In this document: positions 12,529-25,600 of the stretch, piece after piece
Position numbering within the stretch: the stretch's first letter is position 1
How the letters are laid out: the number at the start of each line of letters is the position of its first letter
Source of the DNA: Saccoglossus kowalevskii
Lineage: Eukaryota; Hemichordata; Enteropneusta; Harrimaniidae
Direction of reading: 5' to 3'
Assembly: GCF_000003605.2 (NCBI RefSeq)
Contig: NW_003149271.1
Location: 124,037-173,591 of the forward strand
DNA: 49,555 nt
Translations under genes and position numbers: made by a program
Notes under the pieces: model-generated
Databases searched by the model: none
What the model was told of the DNA's origin: nothing
Seen by the model: the letters and a program-made list of their open reading frames with translations, nothing else

Positions 12529-13784
12529 CATTAGACAATACTATGTATGTTGGTTGTTGATAAGGACTTTGAAAATCGGGTTAATACAAAGTAAATACAT
12601 CTTCACTAATGCGAGCAATGAGTTCGGGTAATGTAATGATGTAACACGAAACACATTAATCCTAATTTGATTCACATGATGTAGTAGAGGCCAACTAACA
12701 CAAATTAGAATCTAGGGATAAAATAATGCTTAGTACGTGCCGAGAATTCCTGCCATTGCCGTAATACTAAAACACTACAGGACTCTAAAGAGATCTCCAA
12801 TCAAGTGATGACGCGACGCGAATTGTGCTTAGCTGTAAACGACAATTTAAGCGGATTTAATTATACACCCTATTCTGAAATATAAATCTCATGTGCTAGA
12901 TGAGACGTTTTCGGAAGACATGGAGGTGCTTGGCACTGAATTCAACTTTGATAGAAGATGAAATAAATATCATCAGTTTATCCTTTTTTTAAAAAATTCG
13001 CTCTGGTGAAGCTAATGTGTAATGAGTGAGTGAGTGAGTGAATTAATGAAGGGATGAATTGATGTGTCTGGTACATGAAATGATTCTCAATGTATACTAA
13101 TTAACTCGTTATATGATGCATTTACTGTGGGGGATGTTCAATTAATAATAAATCAAGGCATTATAGGTTTATTACGTTATGCAAATTCACATGTCTACTT
13201 GAATACGTACTACGTATTCTGTGTACTTTGATTGACTGCTACACTAAAAACATATCACTTTTTACAAAAGCGTTAGTTTGTACTCGTTATTAAAATAGTA
13301 TACATATTATATATTAGGAGTAGTGTATATCGTTAATGAAATGTTGTATGTGTCTTTATACCCCGCCATGCATAGCTATATGCACTTACAATTATTACGA
13401 ATTATAATGTGTAATTTTGTAATCGTTTGAAATTACTTTAACCAACAATTTCGACTTGCTGTTATACACTTGTGATTATTATTACCTAGTGTATATATTG
13501 AAAATGTTTTACCATATGTCGTATATCATATACATAGAAATACATGACATAATTTCGTCGATGTGTGCTCTGAGGTCTGCGTTTTCCGCAAATGTTGTTA
13601 ACGTTGTTACAGAAGACCCAGAAATAAGATAATGTACTAATTCAATATATCAACTAAAAATACTGCACTCGAACAAGCCATACAATATCCCAAGTCTGCG
13701 ATGTTGATTGTATGTTAAATTGATTATGTTGTTGTTTTTTAAACGCGGACAAAATCTACCAATTTATTTTTTGTGGTCCTATTA
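12529..13784. other. no gene seen; small TGAG repeat
   Basis: No coding signal is recognised. A short (TGAG)n tract with four complete units lies at 13023-13041. The rest is AT-rich unique sequence. Confidence 0.55.
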
Positions 13785-13871
13785 AAGGGCGGTGGTCGTC
13801 GCACAGCGCGTGTTCGAATTGCATGTAAACAATGCATTTTACACGCGTTGTGTACGTCGCTATGAGACCTT
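13785..13871. mobile_element. possible 87-bp TA-flanked foldback
   Basis: The left end AAGG and right end CCTT are each flanked by TA (13783-13784 and 13872-13873). Moving inwards the two sides share, in inverted order, a CGTCG/CGACG block, CGCGTGT/ACACGCG and GCAT/ATGC. The centre can therefore fold as CGCGTGT...ACACGCG. The patch is clearly GC-richer than its surroundings. The pairing is imperfect and the unit is very short, so it could be chance or an old MITE remnant. Confidence 0.35.
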
Positions 13872-14710
13872 TATACGTTGCTTCTTTCACTTAATGGAAC
13901 TCACGTCAAAGTGACGTAATCAATGTAGACATATTGGAACCCACTGAATGTCACCTGCATCGGAACCCACTATAATGTTGCTTAGTACATGTTTACGCAG
14001 ACAATCGAATCAGTCATATATAAAATTCGTCGTTTAAGGGATCTGTCTTGAATAGCTGTCACAAGCTATTTGTTTTTCTCTCACCTAGTATTGTTATTAT
14101 TATCAAAGATGACGAAAATTGGGAAATTAGAATATAATTCACAAAAACAGAGTAAATGAATGCTTCGTTAGTACCAATGCCGTTGAGATGGTCTAACACC
14201 GCCTGCTGGCCTGTATTTATACTGGGTATATATTGCAGGTTATCGGCGATCAACCCCAGTTAACGTGATTATGAACTGATCTCATGGACAGAAGAAGTGT
14301 GGCTAATGGCGATGTGACAGAGTGATTCTAAACACAGACACGGTTTACACATAGACCAGTTGACAATGTGAGATGACAGTATTGTACGATATCTACTTTT
14401 ACAAATACCAGGTAGACGCGTACGATTTCCTCGATAACACATATACGTTTATGTTCCCAGGACGAATAGGTCATGTGTCGAAACATTCACATGTTGCCAA
14501 GATGATATCATTCTCTGACAACGCTACAATGACATTGCAATTCGCTTGCAGTTGATACGTATTATGGTGAGTGAAAGATGTTTTGCAAACTTCCCAGCCC
14601 TCCAGCTGATTGCTCAATCCCTTAGCAATATATAACTGTATATCTATTATGTCAATTCCTGTTGATCAAAGCAATTTAAAGTAAACTAGTGATAATGAAT
14701 ATTTATCGTT
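13872..14710. other. start of intron downstream of receptor exon 1
   Basis: On the minus strand this follows the splice donor of receptor exon 1, so it should be intronic. No further ANF-receptor exon is recognised. The minus frame 14059-14253 is open but shows no receptor motif. TGGAACCCACT and CGGAACCCACT occur close together near 13940-13970 as a minor direct repeat. Confidence 0.45.
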
Positions 14711-14717
14711 ACTTACT
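14711..14717 (-). other. splice donor of receptor exon 1
   Basis: Read on the minus strand the exon ends ATA GCG AGA A and is followed by GTAAGT, a full consensus donor. The break falls after the first base of a codon (phase 1). The second receptor exon ends at the same place and phase, which supports a real splice site over a random GT. Confidence 0.8.
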
Positions 14718-15432
14718 TCTCGCTATTTTCGACATTTCTTTCAATAAATCTAAAGTATTTGTGCTTCTATTGAAGTATACGAAATCTGCAATTGTTAGAT
14801 TTTTTTTAAGAGCAACTTCGCGAAAAGACAAGGACGGCTGTTCGAAAAAATTCATTCCAGGACTGCTGCTATTTTTTTCGACGAACACACCAATGCGATC
14901 CCATTCAAACTTTTCGGCAATCGCATTAATGAAGCCACTTAGCTGATCAAAAGTACCAAACGATCGGATCATGGTCTCGGAAGCGATATTTTTTGTTCAA
15001 AAACATGTCGTCGAGGCAACTGCTGCACATGTACGCCTTGTTCCAAACCATCGCTAATTTGCATATAGGTTCCGCTTCGATAGAGTAAACAGGGCCAAAA
15101 TATGCACAATAGTTTTCACGCTTTGACAAGTCAAGAATCTTCGCCATGGTTGTGATATCATATCCCGTTGAATCGAACCGAGTATACGTGAGTTGGTGAC
15201 CAGCCAACAGATTTGGGTCGCGGTTCACCTTCTCTAACGCTATAAAATACGCCGCCCCTATCCGTCCTTTGCTGTAAGGAGCATTCCAGTTTGACAGTGT
15301 GAATAATGCACGGAACTCTCGGCACGAACTTGGAGAAAGCCCCGTAGAGATCAACAGTGTAAGAGTGCAAATAACAAGCGTAGAGTGCGTCAACGTGCAC
15401 TGCATAACACACGTAAACGTCGAACATACCAT
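14717..15432 (-). CDS. receptor guanylate cyclase-like ligand-binding domain, first exon, frameshifted
   Basis: This exon encodes the N-terminal half of an extracellular ANF-receptor (periplasmic-binding-protein type 1) domain, as found in natriuretic-peptide-like receptor guanylate cyclases, where it binds ligand outside the cell. The ATG at 15430-15432 is the first Met after an in-frame TGA. A second Met at codon 10 gives a neater signal peptide. Landmarks in the first 151 codons are a hydrophobic leader (about 10-32), VNRDPNLLAGH (69-79), a FGP turn (112-114) and YMCSSC (134-139). The frame is then broken by one extra base near 14975-14981. It resumes one base over at MIRSFGTF and KFEWDRIGV and stays open to the phase-1 donor. 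The cysteine usual after FGP is missing. The rest of the ectodomain, membrane segment, kinase-homology and cyclase parts are not seen. It may be a pseudogene, or a gene with an assembly error. Family assignment is firm, function is not. Confidence 0.82.
14973..14985 (-). other. one-base frameshift in receptor exon 1
   Basis: Read on the minus strand, the intact paralogue has TAC CAG ACC ATG, whereas this exon has TTC CGAGACC ATG: seven bases where six are expected. Upstream, the alignment to the paralogue is gap-free for 78 residues. Downstream, it resumes immediately in the shifted frame. The unshifted frame runs into TGA eleven codons after CGA. No splice signals at this spot could remove the extra base. 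Confidence 0.85.
15337..15432 (-). other. predicted signal peptide of receptor exon 1
   Basis: Codons 1-32 hold a long uncharged segment with core LVICTLTLLISTG, followed by small polar residues (LSPSSC). This is a typical cleavable leader. Whether Met1 or Met10 is used cannot be decided; Met10 gives the more usual length. Confidence 0.65.
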
Positions 15433-16189
15433 AGCAATGGAAAAGATCCAACTGTCTTGATTTTTCAGTGGTACAAGAATATATCACGGAGAGTATTTCC
15501 CCCAACTATACTCCTGAAGTCGAATGCACAATAATAACACTCCCACAGAAGGCAGTTGCACATGTGTTAGAAGACATTCACTACTACATTCACTACTGTT
15601 CAGTACAGCCCTGCTATTGTAGATAGAATGAGCAATGCCAAAATGATCGGCGTATTAACTCATTGCTTGGTGTTAACTGCCGGTGGCGCAAATCAAGTTG
15701 GCAAACAATAATAATAGAAAAAAACTCGGTGTACACATCGGTTCAAATTCAGTACACACACAAGCATGACAAATCAAAATAATTTTGAATTTCTTCCATT
15801 GTATGTGTATTAAAGTTATAGACATGCGTAAACTGAGCATACTAATACATCGGATATCGGAGAGTAACCGTAAGGTGAATGTTCGTGTGTGTTCATTTTT
15901 ATTTTATTTTTTATATATTTTTTTGCATATAATGTATAATTAATATATACTATACACCAAACAAACTGCCGCACTGATAGCGCGCGTAAGAAATCTGTGC
16001 TCTTTGTAATTCAATGCAGAAACTCATACCGCTGAGGGCGGTCTTCCATATAAGAGGAGACAGCTGCGTTTTGCAGCTGTTAACCACTGTCAGATTGCAG
16101 TAAAAGGTGGAAATCGTCTCCGAGGCAGTGTAGTATTAAGTTGCCTTCTTTAATCATTTATCTGTATATTGAAATAATTTATAAAATGC

Positions 16190-16235
16190 AAGTGCTGGGA
16201 GGGGTTTGAACCGAACTGAGTTTCAGGCATTACGG
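16190..16235 (-). repeat. B-box-like tRNA-derived relic
   Basis: Read on the minus strand the sequence contains CAGTTCGGTTCAAACCCC followed by TCCCAGCA. This resembles a tRNA T-arm (internal B box GGTTCRANNCC) and acceptor 3' end. The T-stem pairing is poor and no good A box was found upstream. A decayed tRNA-derived SINE is possible, a functional tRNA is not. Confidence 0.25.
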
Positions 16236-19200
16236 ACACATAGAAAGGTTAATCAGAACGTGTGTTCACGAGACAGATGCTGATGGAGCATAGTGAGGAA
16301 CCGCGGCGTCGCAAACATAATACTAGTTTGTGGTCCGCATATGGAATCTGCTAATCGATAAAGCTTCCTCATCTGTAATGATAAACCATACATATTATAG
16401 ATCAAAAAAGTTCATCAAACTTATGTTGTTTCGTTATTGGAGACAGTGGGTATGTTTTGTTCTTGTCCGTACATTTAAACGATGTATAAATAACTTGTAT
16501 TGCACCGTGTACAATATCCAGATGCTTCTTTCTCCAATCATCTTACTCCAATGCTATCATTAACACAGTAAACATGGGCTAAGATTCCCTGGTGACCTTC
16601 TTTTCAATACAAAGTCAACGTTGGCAAACTTAGACTCGCTCTCAAACCTTCTTATTTCCCTGTAGAGTGCTTATTACGTTAAGTTGCGTGAATGCACAGG
16701 GGAGTCGCACTCAACCGTAATTTCCGTAAACCACGCTACAGAGGGTACAACTATCGTGTTTAAAATCTTAACGTAAATTACATATTTCCCCGCGTGGACT
16801 ATTTGCTGTTCCATTAGTACTTCCCCAGATGTATTATTTAATTTTGTATAATACATTTTTGCTTTTATCACGGTATCTATTATTTGGAATGGTATAATGC
16901 GCTCCTGTGAACACAGATTCAGATGGAAAAGCAGTGTCGCGTGACGTAAATTGCATGACGAGTGTCAATCATTATAGCTCGGTCAAATGATGTAATATAA
17001 AACATGCGTAGGTGTAGTTACGAAATAGAGGGAGTATAGTCAGACTCCATGGTACAAGACAGCCGAAGTATTTGCACCACTGTATATATCATATATCAAA
17101 CGGTGGTAAATTGTTATGCACTTTATTTCAGACATTAGTATTGCTGTTTCCAGTGTGCGTCGTGCATACTTACACGAACACCTTTTAAGATTCGTGAGAA
17201 TAAAAAAAAAACATCTAAGTAAGTGATTTTATGCTGATTTAGAAAAAAACATACGTTAATCCTCTGGATTGATACGGATTATACTTGATTTAATATATTT
17301 TGTTTTGTCTTAGTCTCTGACGTAAAGCAAAAGCGTTAACTCCATATATAATTTAGATAGTAGTTCGCTTTATGTAATATCGTCTCTCTAAATAAAACTG
17401 CGAACAAGTATTACTCTGTGAGTAATGTAGAAGCGGGACGCTTCATCGATCTCCCATTTGTCCGAAAAAAAAAACTATCAGACATGTGTCCATTGGAAAC
17501 ATCAATAAAGTGCCGGAGTAGTGCTGAATCGCACATCGTACGCTGAAGCATAGCAATGCATCGATCGACGCGAATTCAGATGAAGCCGTATACGCTTCAA
17601 AGTGGGAAAATTACGTTTACACTGGATTATTGAAGTGGGTTACATAAATATAGAAATAATTCATAGACATATATTCCGCTTATTAGAGTTTGTTGTAATT
17701 ATCGGAATAATTATCAACATAGACCTAATTATTCAGATTATTTCATCTGAATGAACTTTCGATCATTCCTGGCTATATTTAACTCGCGTACTTTGTCTTG
17801 CATACTCTTAATTATGAGCTTCAATAATCACGGACAGCCGATCAAGACAAATCACGGTTCGTTTATTCAAAATAAATGCCAGCCTGTTTTACTTTTGATA
17901 ACCTATAACGAGCTCTGCACTGTAATTTAATATTGTGCGCCCTTTCGTGAGAGCGAGGTGTGCATTTCGCGATATTGCCAGTCAATTTGACAATACATTC
18001 ACGTTCTAGGTTAACAGTACACAACATCACGTTTCCCAATCACAAATACATTCTCGGGATTGAGATATCCATGTAGGGAATGAAAGATGCTAACCAAAAA
18101 TGACATAAGAATTCTATGAAACGAACATGCAATTTGCATGCCAGCATTTTTGAGCTCTTTATCAATGTAGGGAGAATCGATAACGAAACGTAGTTAAATC
18201 GTTAATGGCCATTGTTAATAGTTAATGCGGCGAATATCATCTGGTCGTGCCTGTCCATGTGGCATTTACAATAAACATGTTAATTTAAACTTTTTCCCGA
18301 AATCCCCACTCATTGAGCAAGAGACATCCACTATTTAGGTAACTAATCCGGTAATAAAGAGGTTTCGAATGGTTTATTTTACAAATATGATTACCGGTTA
18401 CAGTATAATGCGTGAATAAAAGAAAACACGAAATACAAGCCGTTCACTTAAATGCTATTAGCTTCAAAGAAATCCGCTATCGCAATTAACGAACTTGTGA
18501 GGTGATGCGATGAAGCCGTAGTACTATGCGAATGTGGTTCATCTCGCCGCGGTTGCTAGGAGACAGGATCATGCGTGCGATACAATGTCTTTCAGTGGAT
18601 GATTGCTGCTTGTTCGAGTATCTTTCGAAGATTCTGAAGGTGAGATTTGTTTTATTTGCGTGTGGTGTGTTACAATACTTTTATACATTGGCAGAAATGG
18701 AGAATGAGTTCAAAGTTAGAATTTTAGTTCACATACAAATGTCTTAATTCTAAAGAATTTTGTTTGGGTAAACACGCACAAATGAATTTGTTGCATAATA
18801 TTAAACTTTATCGATTTGATATGACACATGTGCATCAAAAACATATATTAAATTCATGTCTATGTTTCATTACAATGTTTATTTCATTGTGACAGCTCAC
18901 AAAAGGTTGCACGTGTTGTCCCCTTGAGGGGAGTACTCAATTGAAGACTTAATGGTGGAAATCAGCAAGACGTTATTATATCGCTCTCCAGATAGCTGTG
19001 AGATGCGTTTGATAAGCGGGGTGACTAAATAAGTACGTGCGCATGGCTTCTCGTATATTGTGAATAATTCATAATACAATGAAATATGACATAGTCGTAT
19101 TGAGAAGACCGATTTTTCCAGGCATGGATCATACATACAATATTTAACGTTCCGTGGCAGGTTCCGTTGTTTGTATGGTTATTAGGCTGCTAATCTCTGT

Positions 19201-20970
19201 ACAAACAACATTACATAACCGTGAGAATACATTAATAACAAAACATGTATATAGTAAGACGAAACATTTTCCTAATGCGGCTGTCTAAACCACAAATTTA
19301 GTAGAAAATTTGTCATTTATAACAGGAATATACGTAATACTGGATAACTGCAATTTTGCCGTATAATCTTGAAAAAACGACGCGAGGCAGCACAGTCTAT
19401 ACAATATTCAGTGTTATTATCCAATTCCAACGTAGCGTACGTCTTTGTTAATTATAATGCTAAAATATTCAGAAACATTATCAATAAAACGTGGCGTGTT
19501 TGTTCAAAATTGCACGCAGTAAATTACAGAAGTTTTAGGAATTTCGTCAGCTTGCCGTGGATTTGAAGATTTAAATAATAATTGTGTTTATTAATGATCA
19601 AAATGCTTTCTATTGATATTTAAAATGACGGTCATTGTTTGTCGAGCCTTAGTGAAGAATGTATTTTACACACTATTCGAATAGCATTCAATATCGTTGC
19701 TATGTATTTTTATTAGCGGGACAAGCATACAATAAACATGTTAACAGTAAAACCAGTAATCATATGATTTTTTTTCTTTGATATCACATAATCGGCATAA
19801 AGGCCCTAGGACAATTTTTGAAAATAAAGGCAAATATGAATGAAGTCCTATAATATTTATGATTTAAAAGACCCAGGGCGATTCATTAGAACAAAAATCA
19901 ATTTGACTTGATATACATGATAAAATCCGACTACAAAGTTTCCTCTGGGAAATAAAGTTCAATAAAACTTAAAATGTCAAGACCTCAGGCCCATTATCTG
20001 ACTTAAAACCCACCGTCAAAGCCATTTATGTAATTGTAAAGGCACCATGTCCCTATTTACAAATATGTTTTAACGGTCTTCAAAATCTGTTACGCCATAT
20101 GTTAGTGTGAATACAGTACACGTGTGGGTGAGAGTTGATCTTATATAATTTGGATACTGCAATTTTGGCATGTGGTGCGTATATCAAGATCTGCATAATG
20201 ATCAACTTATGAATATTCATGATCTAACACACACACAAAACGTAGAAAAAGTAGCTCAAACGCCAATGACCGACACCGTGTTTCTAATAACATAATGGAC
20301 GTGTGATTTGAAGTTCAGCTACAGTAATATTTTAAGAGAAAAAATAATCACTAAGTTATATGTATGCATCATATCGAGGTGCATGTAATGATGACCTCCT
20401 ATCTTAACTTTAATTTACTTGCATTTATTTTATAGAAATTTCCGTCTGGTGGATGGATCTTCCAGACTAGAGAAATACAAAGTGGATAGTATTTGTGTAG
20501 AAGTTTAGAAGGTTTATGCAGCGTGCTTTTCGACAGACGGTATTTTAAACGAAAAACATCCCTTTTATATACGAGCCTACTAACATGCAAAACATGCGTA
20601 GTCGACCTTTGACATCATTCTAACTTACGGTGTATGTATAGTTTTGCAATTAACATTCAAACCGGACAAAACAAACTAAATCAACGGTAAAATTTCCAGT
20701 GATGTGAACATATTGATAGTGATCTATTTTAAATCAAGGTTTTCTTATCTTTTACGTTCGGCTCATCCTGTTTCTTAATAGCTTACATTACAAATATAGG
20801 CAACATAAATGAATTCATGAATATACATAGGAGGATGGGTAATAGAAATATCCGTTCATCCCTATGTTTGCATTAGCTGGTTGGTGGTGCGTAAGAAGGG
20901 TATTAAATGTACACATGATGTAAACAAATGATTTTACGGTGAGGACTTCTTCTCAAACATCGTTTGGGAA

Positions 20971-21012
20971 TATATAATGTACGAACTTCTAAAGGCGTTC
21001 GTACATTATATA
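20971..21012. repeat. perfect 16-bp hairpin
   Basis: TATATAATGTACGAAC at 20971-20986 is the exact reverse complement of 20997-21012, with a 10-base loop (TTCTAAAGGC). The stem has no mismatch. It could be a tiny palindromic element, a structured RNA stem or a cruciform site. No homologous copy was noticed in the window. Confidence 0.9.
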
Positions 21013-22460
21013 GTGTATGACCAAGGGGACGGGTGATACTACGCGGATACTACGTAGATATGATGGGGGTGTTCTTTTAGAAAATAGCAAGAGGTGAATA
21101 AATGTTTGAGACTACGTAAATTCGAATTGGATAACTATTAATTAAATAATAAAGAAAGTAAACTATCGTTGATACTATGCACATATATACATAAATTCAT
21201 TAGATTATTCTAAAATGGTGTTGAATATGAGAAGATCACGTGTTGAGAACACAAATAAGAATACTCAACTAAACTTCCATTGACTGACAGTATATTATTA
21301 TTTATGGAAATTTCTTTAAAAGTTATAACCCATGGTAAACATACTCAGCTTTTGACACATAGTACATATTATTAATATTCTAAACATAACAATTTTTAGT
21401 AACCACAGATACCACCGAGACCGTCCTGCCTTACCCGTAAACAATCAATACAGCTTTGAATATAATTCATGAAAAACAAGGAAGAACACAGAAACAAACG
21501 ATTGTTGAACAGTCCACAAATATCACAATAAATAAACGAATAAAAGAGCGAATGTTATGAACCTCCATTGCATACAGCTTGAATGATGTTTCAGTGAGCT
21601 AATCGCTCTTTGTAAATTCCTTTTAGACTTTGGCTTCAATGTTACAGGCTACGGGAAATTGTGATTTCAAGTCCCATCCTTAAATGTTATTTAATTTTAA
21701 CATGTTTTGAGTTACACAGAGTGATTTTTTTGAATTTACTACAGCCTTGTTGCAGAATGAAGACACATTGGTTCGCACAATGCCCGGTACCAATTGAGCG
21801 ATATCTTTATCTCTTAAATCATAGTGACATGCTTCGCATGGTACAGTACAACTCCTAATGCCATACTCTCAATACGTAAATTTTATTTCCAGACTTTTAA
21901 GCCACTTACTTAACGTACATCCTATACGTACTCGTCTGAAATTCGTCATTCAGAAATTCAACAATCTATTGACCTTTTCAGGGGTGTCTGGTAATTAGAT
22001 GGGAGTGGGATTAAATAGTACAAAACATGACAAAATGGTCAAATGAATTAAAGGGATAATGTGAAATCGTGAAGGGGAATTTCATTCGAGACAACTTGTA
22101 TGTCAATGAGTCGGCTTAGCTTTGTATGAAACATGTATAAGAAGGCATATAAACGGACACGTGTGTCTCAAATAGGTATTAGCTGACAGTTTGTACCGCT
22201 TTAAGGGTAGAAATACGTGGCAAATACACTGCAATGATCATACCTTTCTGTATAGGGAAATTGTCATTGATGTAAACATGATTCCCGAACACTCGAATAA
22301 TATGTTCTGCATTGTCCGTCTAACGAAAGACTTAGTCGTTTTATTTGGTTATGGGATTTGTCACGTAGACTATTATATATAGGCTAAAATTTAATCGCTG
22401 TATTCGCTGTTTTTTTAGCGTTATTCAGGCTAATTATAACGACGATATTAGATGGTATTA

Positions 22461-22621
22461 AAGCGGGAGTGTCGTCACCTACGCATGCGTCAGGTGGCCA
22501 TCGCGTGTCATTGTTTACAGACAAGCATCTATACCCATGAGCCTTTGCGTTCTTAGCGTGTGTTGTTATCATCGTTTGGGACTCAATTCTCGCGTGTACA
22601 CAGGTGGCGTCTCTCCCGCTT
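22461..22621. mobile_element. MITE copy 1, TA-flanked (Tc1/mariner-like)
   Basis: This 161-bp element has terminal inverted repeats starting AAGCGGGAG, extending about 30 bases with mismatches: left AAGCGGGAGTGTCGTCACCT, right (minus strand) AAGCGGGAGAGACGCCACCT. It is flanked on both sides by TA (22459-22460 and 22622-22623), the target duplication of Tc1/mariner elements. The body contains AGCGTGTGTTGTTATCATCG, also present in the second copy. There is no coding capacity, as expected for a MITE. It is GC-richer than the surrounding DNA. Confidence 0.88.
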
Positions 22622-25600
22622 TACCTACATTGTTTGTGATCATACGAAATTCTATGCATTAGTATAACAACCAGGGATGTACGCTAGCACTAGCTACAAA
22701 CCCATTCACTGTTCAAACTCTCCGCCCTTATAAAAACAAAAGGACGGTACAGCATTTTTTTTTAATGTGTTGAACATCGGCGTGTCAAACACTGTGCACC
22801 AAAACAAGGGAAGAAAAAAAGAGAAAAAAAAAGAAACTGAAAAAAAACTTGGTGCTGACATACCAAGATATATAGCTGAGTCACATGATAAATTTACAGA
22901 ATTACGCCATCTTGTGACATGCCAGTACAACTACTTCAATATGACTAAGCTATTTTATCAATACTAAAAGTTCTCGTATTCCGTGGGAGTATTGTTTAAC
23001 ACGTAAAGAATGTGTAAAACGAAGAAGGGAAGGAAACCCGTGTTATTAATGGTGGCTGAATGATGACAGAAATGGAAGCCAAAGTGAGTCACTTCACGTT
23101 GTCATGGTTACGACTGTACTAATATCACTTAATTGGCGCTTGTTAGGAATCTCTCGTACTTTGATTAGAAATGAGATTAGAGCCTGTTATACAATGGCGG
23201 GTGCGTGGATGGCGACCAACACTAGCAATGTAAATTTTACGTGAGATATGTGTTGATTTCGTTGAAACCATGCTTTGAATCACAAGACCATCGCATGCTG
23301 CTGATTTACATGTAAAGTGAATCAATGCAACCCAGTTATTGACATGAACCGTTTAAACCCATAGTAATCCACAATATAATTGACAAGATCCCTGTAATAA
23401 TTAACAATGGTATTACTCACATTGGCACGTGAATTCGTTATTCTACAAAAATTAATATAATAATATACGTAATCAAATAACAACTCGATGAGCTGATTAT
23501 GAGCTGATCACGGACTTTGGACTTGCAATGGTTCGTTATTTAAAATAGTTTTTGCGATAAAATCAACTATTATAACTATTTTAAATTTAAAAATATGTCC
23601 ACTTTGTCCCAAATTAAGATAAAGCTTATTTTTATTTGTGAAGAATATTAATATTCGGCGGGTTACTAAACACAAATATTACATAAAACAAATTGATCTT
23701 GGGAACTCGATTGATAATGGTTTAATGGTTTTAGTTCCGTTCTGGTTTCCTTCAATCGATTTTTTTACCTGATCAGATCACCTTAACGAAATCAGTTACC
23801 GTTACCAGTATCGAAGAAGATATATTCTCATATCGTCATCAACCGCCCAGACTTTGATTAGTTGATGGGGATCTCAAGTCATCACGCTGTCATAGAGCAT
23901 TGCTTTGCCATGGCATTATGTCATGCATTGGTTGCGAACATCCGGCACAGGGAAGCCTCTCAAAATTGATGTTTTCCGGTAATTTGGGTTGATCGAATTT
24001 CCTACTTTCAATTGTTTCTTATGCTTCTGAAAAACTCCCCCATTGCTACGCAAAAAAACTGTAATACAAATTTGGTGGCGCTAACACCTTTACGTTTGTT
24101 AGAATCGATTTACGTACACGTACATTGACACATTTCGCAATAATATCAAAAACGCCACTAACGGCGAGAATCGCGTATCTGAGAATGGGCATTGCGTGAA
24201 TAGCACCACCAACGTTAAATTAACGTTTATTTAATCTCTACCAGGTTTATTGGCGCCGTTTCTCGCTGCAATTATTGCAAGACGCTTGTACACACACGTA
24301 TTTGCAAGAAGTGTAAATAGATTTAAATAAAATACAGTATACATTGACATTTACCTGTAGTACCTGTTGTATTTTAGTGATTTGTCAACTAGTTGTGAAA
24401 TGTTAATGTGATAATTGAATTTCAGTTTGAAAAATTCACATTGCTGATATGCGTTTTGCACATCTTGTTTCGCCACGTGATATGCAGGACAATGCACTGA
24501 TCGGAGCATATCGTATTTATGCAAATGGCACTGACCCACTGACATCAATGAAACGAAGAAGTGTGTGTCTAGTTCGTGTTTTTTTTTTGTTTTTTTTTTG
24601 TCGGATCGTAATAGTATAAGACATTAATCACACCTCAAAGCTGTGTTGTTTCAAGTGTAACTCGTGCTATTTACAATTTGATGACCGTATGTGTGGCTGT
24701 TATTCGGTTATTCGTGCGATTAGCTAAACCAATATCCCGCGTATTCTACTCAGGTCGTCAACAATATACTTCTGATTCACGCAAGTGCAAGGACATCTGA
24801 GAAACCAATACGGACACACATTCTGTGGAATTTATGGACTCGTCAAATTTCACGATGAACTATATGAATTGTAATTCCATTGTCTGATAGTCTTGGTTAT
24901 TTGCAATGGAGACGAGATCCCCACAATGCAAAAAGATGTGGAATTCATGAGTCAACTAAAATATTTAATTACAATCATGAAACATAGCGTAAATTTAATC
25001 GCAATTGCTTAGGCGTATGTTTTTCATAGAAATTAAAATTTATGATGTGTTCAATATGTCTTCTACTGACTAATTTAGTCCCATCGATTTACATAATATT
25101 GTAAAGTTCATCGTTGTGTACGCCTGCGGTCTTCTGGTGTGCAACACACATGTCCTTCAAACAACCAGATAAAAATAAATTATTTATAATTTTAAGCGTG
25201 ACATGTTTTTATCTGAAAACGTTCTAATCGAAGACTATTTACATATTTACAATGAATAATATATGTATTATAAAGCATGGTGAATCAAATCACTTCTTAT
25301 ATATTTACGTAAACGTATTTTTAGTGAAATGAATGTTATCTTCTATGTTAGTCTTTGATTGGGTAAATTTATCGGTGGTACTTTTAGTTGTAAAATTAAT
25401 TATAGGTGTCACAGAACAGTAATATAAACATTGTTTTTATAATTGCTAACTTGCCTACAGTATCGGTAATTCTGAATCAAAGTGCTATTTGGCCAAAGAT
25501 CGTTTTATCAATCAAATTAATCTGTAAATTACCTCAAAATACAACCGTAGATAAATCACTTTACAACCAACTTCAAAGAAAAATCTCAGCATGATTAGCT

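Larger units (their letters stand above)
15433..22458. other. 7 kb between receptor units, no gene seen
   Basis: This lies upstream of receptor exon 1 and, on the minus strand, downstream of the receptor exon at 49 kb. It should therefore contain the 5' flank of the first and perhaps the 3' part of the second. Neither a promoter motif nor a kinase or cyclase exon could be recognised. A small hairpin, ACAGCTGC-GTTTT-GCAGCTGT, is at 16060-16080. Other items are listed separately. Confidence 0.45.
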
